A stretch of 5,625 bases of DNA, from the NCBI GenBank assembly GCA_002307095.1, contig DBTO01000158.1:1-5625 (forward strand), written 5' to 3'. The DNA is from Sulfurospirillum sp. UBA1314. Lineage in GTDB: Bacteria; Campylobacterota; Campylobacteria; Campylobacterales; Sulfurospirillaceae. Below the pieces are notes generated by a model that worked only from the letters and a program-made list of their open reading frames with translations, was not told the origin of the DNA and searched no databases. Positions 4,012 to 5,625 of this stretch are shown here, piece by piece. The position numbers and the translations under genes were made by a program. Numbering within the stretch: the stretch's first letter is position 1; each line of letters opens with the position of its first letter.

Positions 4012-5625
4012 AATTCATAAATCCAACGGATTTTGTGTCGCCAAAGGCGCCTTTGGTTTCGCGGTCGATTGAGAGTTTAAAATCTTCAAATGTAAACAGA
4101 GGTTTCGCCTTAGCCGCAACTTTGAGCGCTGTATTTTTAAGCACTACTTTGATCTGCCCACCTGTGAGTGGATACGAAGCGAGTTTTTCAATATCCAACC
4201 CCTCTTCATAGGTAGCATTTTCAGGTAAAAGCTTTTTCCACAGTTCTATTCGCTGTTTCAAATCAGGCTTTTCAAAAGCGATTTTATAGTCAAAACGCCT
4301 TGAAAATGCAGGATCAATCGTCTCCAAAAGGTTCGTAGTTGCAATAAGTAGTCCATCGAAACGCTCGATCTGCTCTAAAAAGATATTTTGCATCTGGTTG
4401 TGCATTTTATCAGCACTTGCGCCACTATCGGTGGAACGTGCACTTAAAAACTGATCGGCTTCATTGAGAAGCAATAACGGCTCACTTTTCGTCTTTTTGC
4501 ACAGCTCTTTGTACGTATCAAAAATACTACGTACATTTTTTTCACTCTCGCCAACATACTTGGAGAGAATCTTGGAACAGTCAAAACTGAGCACGCGCTT
4601 TTTCATAGACTTCGCCAAAGAGAGGGCTGTCATCGTTTTACCCGTCCCCGGAGCACCGTAGAGAATAATCTTCGCATCAATACCACTGCGACGCTCTTTG
4701 ATACCCCATTCACGGAGTAATTTCACTACATTTTTATCAATTTGTTTGAGTAAATTATCAAGTACCTCTTTGGTTTTTGGATGTAAAATTACATCGTCCA
4801 AATTGGTCTTAGGGTCGATCAGTTCAAAAAGTTCTTGCTCGCCAATGAGCATATCAAGCTTAATTTTCTTGCTTTTTTTCTCTTTATTAGGATGCATAAT
4901 CTTTTGCAAAATCTCTTCGGAGATGAAAAAGCTTCGTGTTACGCCACCAAAGGTGCTTAGCATCTCATCGTAATCAATAATGAGATTTTCGATGAGTTTT
5001 GAGCCTTCTTCCAACAAAGAACGATTTTTTATTTTTTCATAATCATCCACGCTGATAAGGCTAATCAGCGTATTCATATCACGCAAACTTTCAAACTCGC
5101 CCGCATACTCCTCTTTGAGAAGAGCTAGAAAAATCAGTTGTTCTTTGGGGCTTAACTCATTTTCTTTGAAAATACTCTCAACAATAATCTCATTTTGGGT
5201 GACTTTGATGCGCTCAACAATACGACTCTCTAAAAGATCAAGTTTGTTTTTAAGACGTCCAATGCTCGGTGAATTTTCCGTTGCATTGTGTTTGGTTTGG
5301 CTTAGTTTTTGATACAGCTCAATACGAAAAAACTGATCTTTAAGATATTCGAGATGATCAACGTACGGCGTAACATCTGGTAACACAACCTCTAAGGTTC
5401 CCTCTTCTAAGAGCTTTAAAAAAGCAGAACTCAGCGTGACACTGCTGTTTAAAAGCTCTAAGTTGGAAATATCCATAATCTTAGAACTCAAAAAATTGTT
5501 CTGAACAATCCATCCTTGCTCGATCAACTCTTTCACCAAAGGGAGTTGTTGTAGATGCGCATACTTTTTATCGCCAAAAAGCTTAATCAAAATCTCCCCA
5601 ACGCCTAGATCTACCGAGCCTAAGA
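4010..5625 (-). CDS. AAA-family ATPase (CDC48/SpoVK-like ATPase domain) of unknown role, 5' end probably outside window
   Basis: The frame runs from the right edge to TAA at 4012-4010. The first usable start inside is TTG at 5590, giving 526 residues (numbering used here), but GGGGAG is only three bases ahead of it and the frame stays open to the edge, so the true start may lie beyond. The first 240 residues are mostly helical and charged, with no domain I recognise, and end in a Lys-rich linker (235-245). The ATPase domain follows: Walker A GAPGTGKT (312-319), pore loop KYVGESE (344-350), Walker B LLLLNEAD (372-379), sensor 1 ATTN (417-420), arginine fingers in FSRRFD (Arg431/432), and GGQ of sensor 2 (477-479). 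Walker B has Asn376 in place of the usual Asp but keeps the catalytic Glu377. The intact pore loop suggests a ring-shaped remodeller that threads or pulls on proteins. The target is unknown. As I recall, C. jejuni has a similar protein, Cj0377. Same strand as nuoA, about 165 bases upstream, so cotranscription is possible but unproven. Confidence 0.88.
   Translation of the reverse strand, partial: LGSVDLGVGEILIKLFGDKKYAHLQQLPLVKELIEQGWIVQNNFLSSKIMDISNLELLNSSVTLSSAFLKLLEEGTLEVVLPDVTPYVDHLEYLKDQFFRIELYQKLSQTKHNATENSPSIGRLKNKLDLLESRIVERIKVTQNEIIVESIFKENELSPKEQLIFLALLKEEYAGEFESLRDMNTLISLISVDDYEKIKNRSLLEEGSKLIENLIIDYDEMLSTFGGVTRSFFISEEILQKIMHPNKEKKSKKIKLDMLIGEQELFELIDPKTNLDDVILHPKTKEVLDNLLKQIDKNVVKLLREWGIKERRSGIDAKIILYGAPGTGKTMTALSLAKSMKKRVLSFDCSKILSKYVGESEKNVRSIFDTYKELCKKTKSEPLLLLNEADQFLSARSTDSGASADKMHNQMQNIFLEQIERFDGLLIATTNLLETIDPAFSRRFDYKIAFEKPDLKQRIELWKKLLPENATYEEGLDIEKLASYPLTGGQIKVVLKNTALKVAAKAKPLFTFEDFKLSIDRETKGAFGDTKSVGFMN

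Noticed and set aside
4464..4661. The altered Walker B motif as a sign of a pseudogene
   Set aside because: The frame is intact over the whole length and every other ATPase motif, including the catalytic Glu, is kept.
1..5625. CRISPR array, tRNA, rRNA, insertion sequence or phage genes
   Set aside because: I found no spaced direct repeats, no cloverleaf-like sequence, no terminal inverted repeats with a transposase frame, and no phage-like protein.

Overview
The window carries a run of genes that all lie on the minus strand. It reads as the start of a complex I (nuo) operon from a member of the Campylobacterota (Epsilonproteobacteria). The protein sequences resemble those of Campylobacter and Helicobacter. 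The base composition is richer in G+C than Campylobacter or Arcobacter and would fit a Sulfurospirillum-like genome, but the genus is an inference made without a database search.

Read in the direction of transcription (high to low coordinates), the window opens with a large AAA-family ATPase gene (4010-5625). Its reading frame is still open at the window edge, so its true start may lie outside. A non-coding gap of about 165 bases follows. It holds a weak terminator-like hairpin, a perfect 24-bp palindrome and a further stem-loop, and is the likely control region of the operon. Then come nuoA, nuoB, nuoC and nuoD, packed with overlaps or gaps of 19 (overlap), 4 (overlap) and 2 bases. They are followed by two genes that sit where nuoE and nuoF stand in other bacteria but encode unrelated-looking proteins: a 79-residue protein (680-919) and the first 226 residues of a second protein (1-679) that runs off the left edge.

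NuoA is a membrane subunit, while NuoB, NuoC and NuoD form the quinone-reducing connecting module (cluster N2 in NuoB, quinone pocket between NuoB and NuoD). The two replacement proteins show none of the motifs of the NADH dehydrogenase module: no thioredoxin-like [2Fe-2S] cysteines in the small one, and no NADH/FMN motif or Cys-rich cluster motif in the visible part of the larger one. This is the arrangement known from H. pylori (HP1264/HP1265) and C. jejuni (Cj1575c/Cj1574c), where complex I is thought to be fed by reduced flavodoxin rather than by NADH. The AAA ATPase is a neighbour with no proven link to complex I.

I see no mobile element, CRISPR array, tRNA or rRNA. I did not find a clearly undescribed system. 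The least explained items are the AAA ATPase with its altered Walker B motif, the 24-bp palindrome ahead of nuoA, and the noncanonical electron-input subunits.
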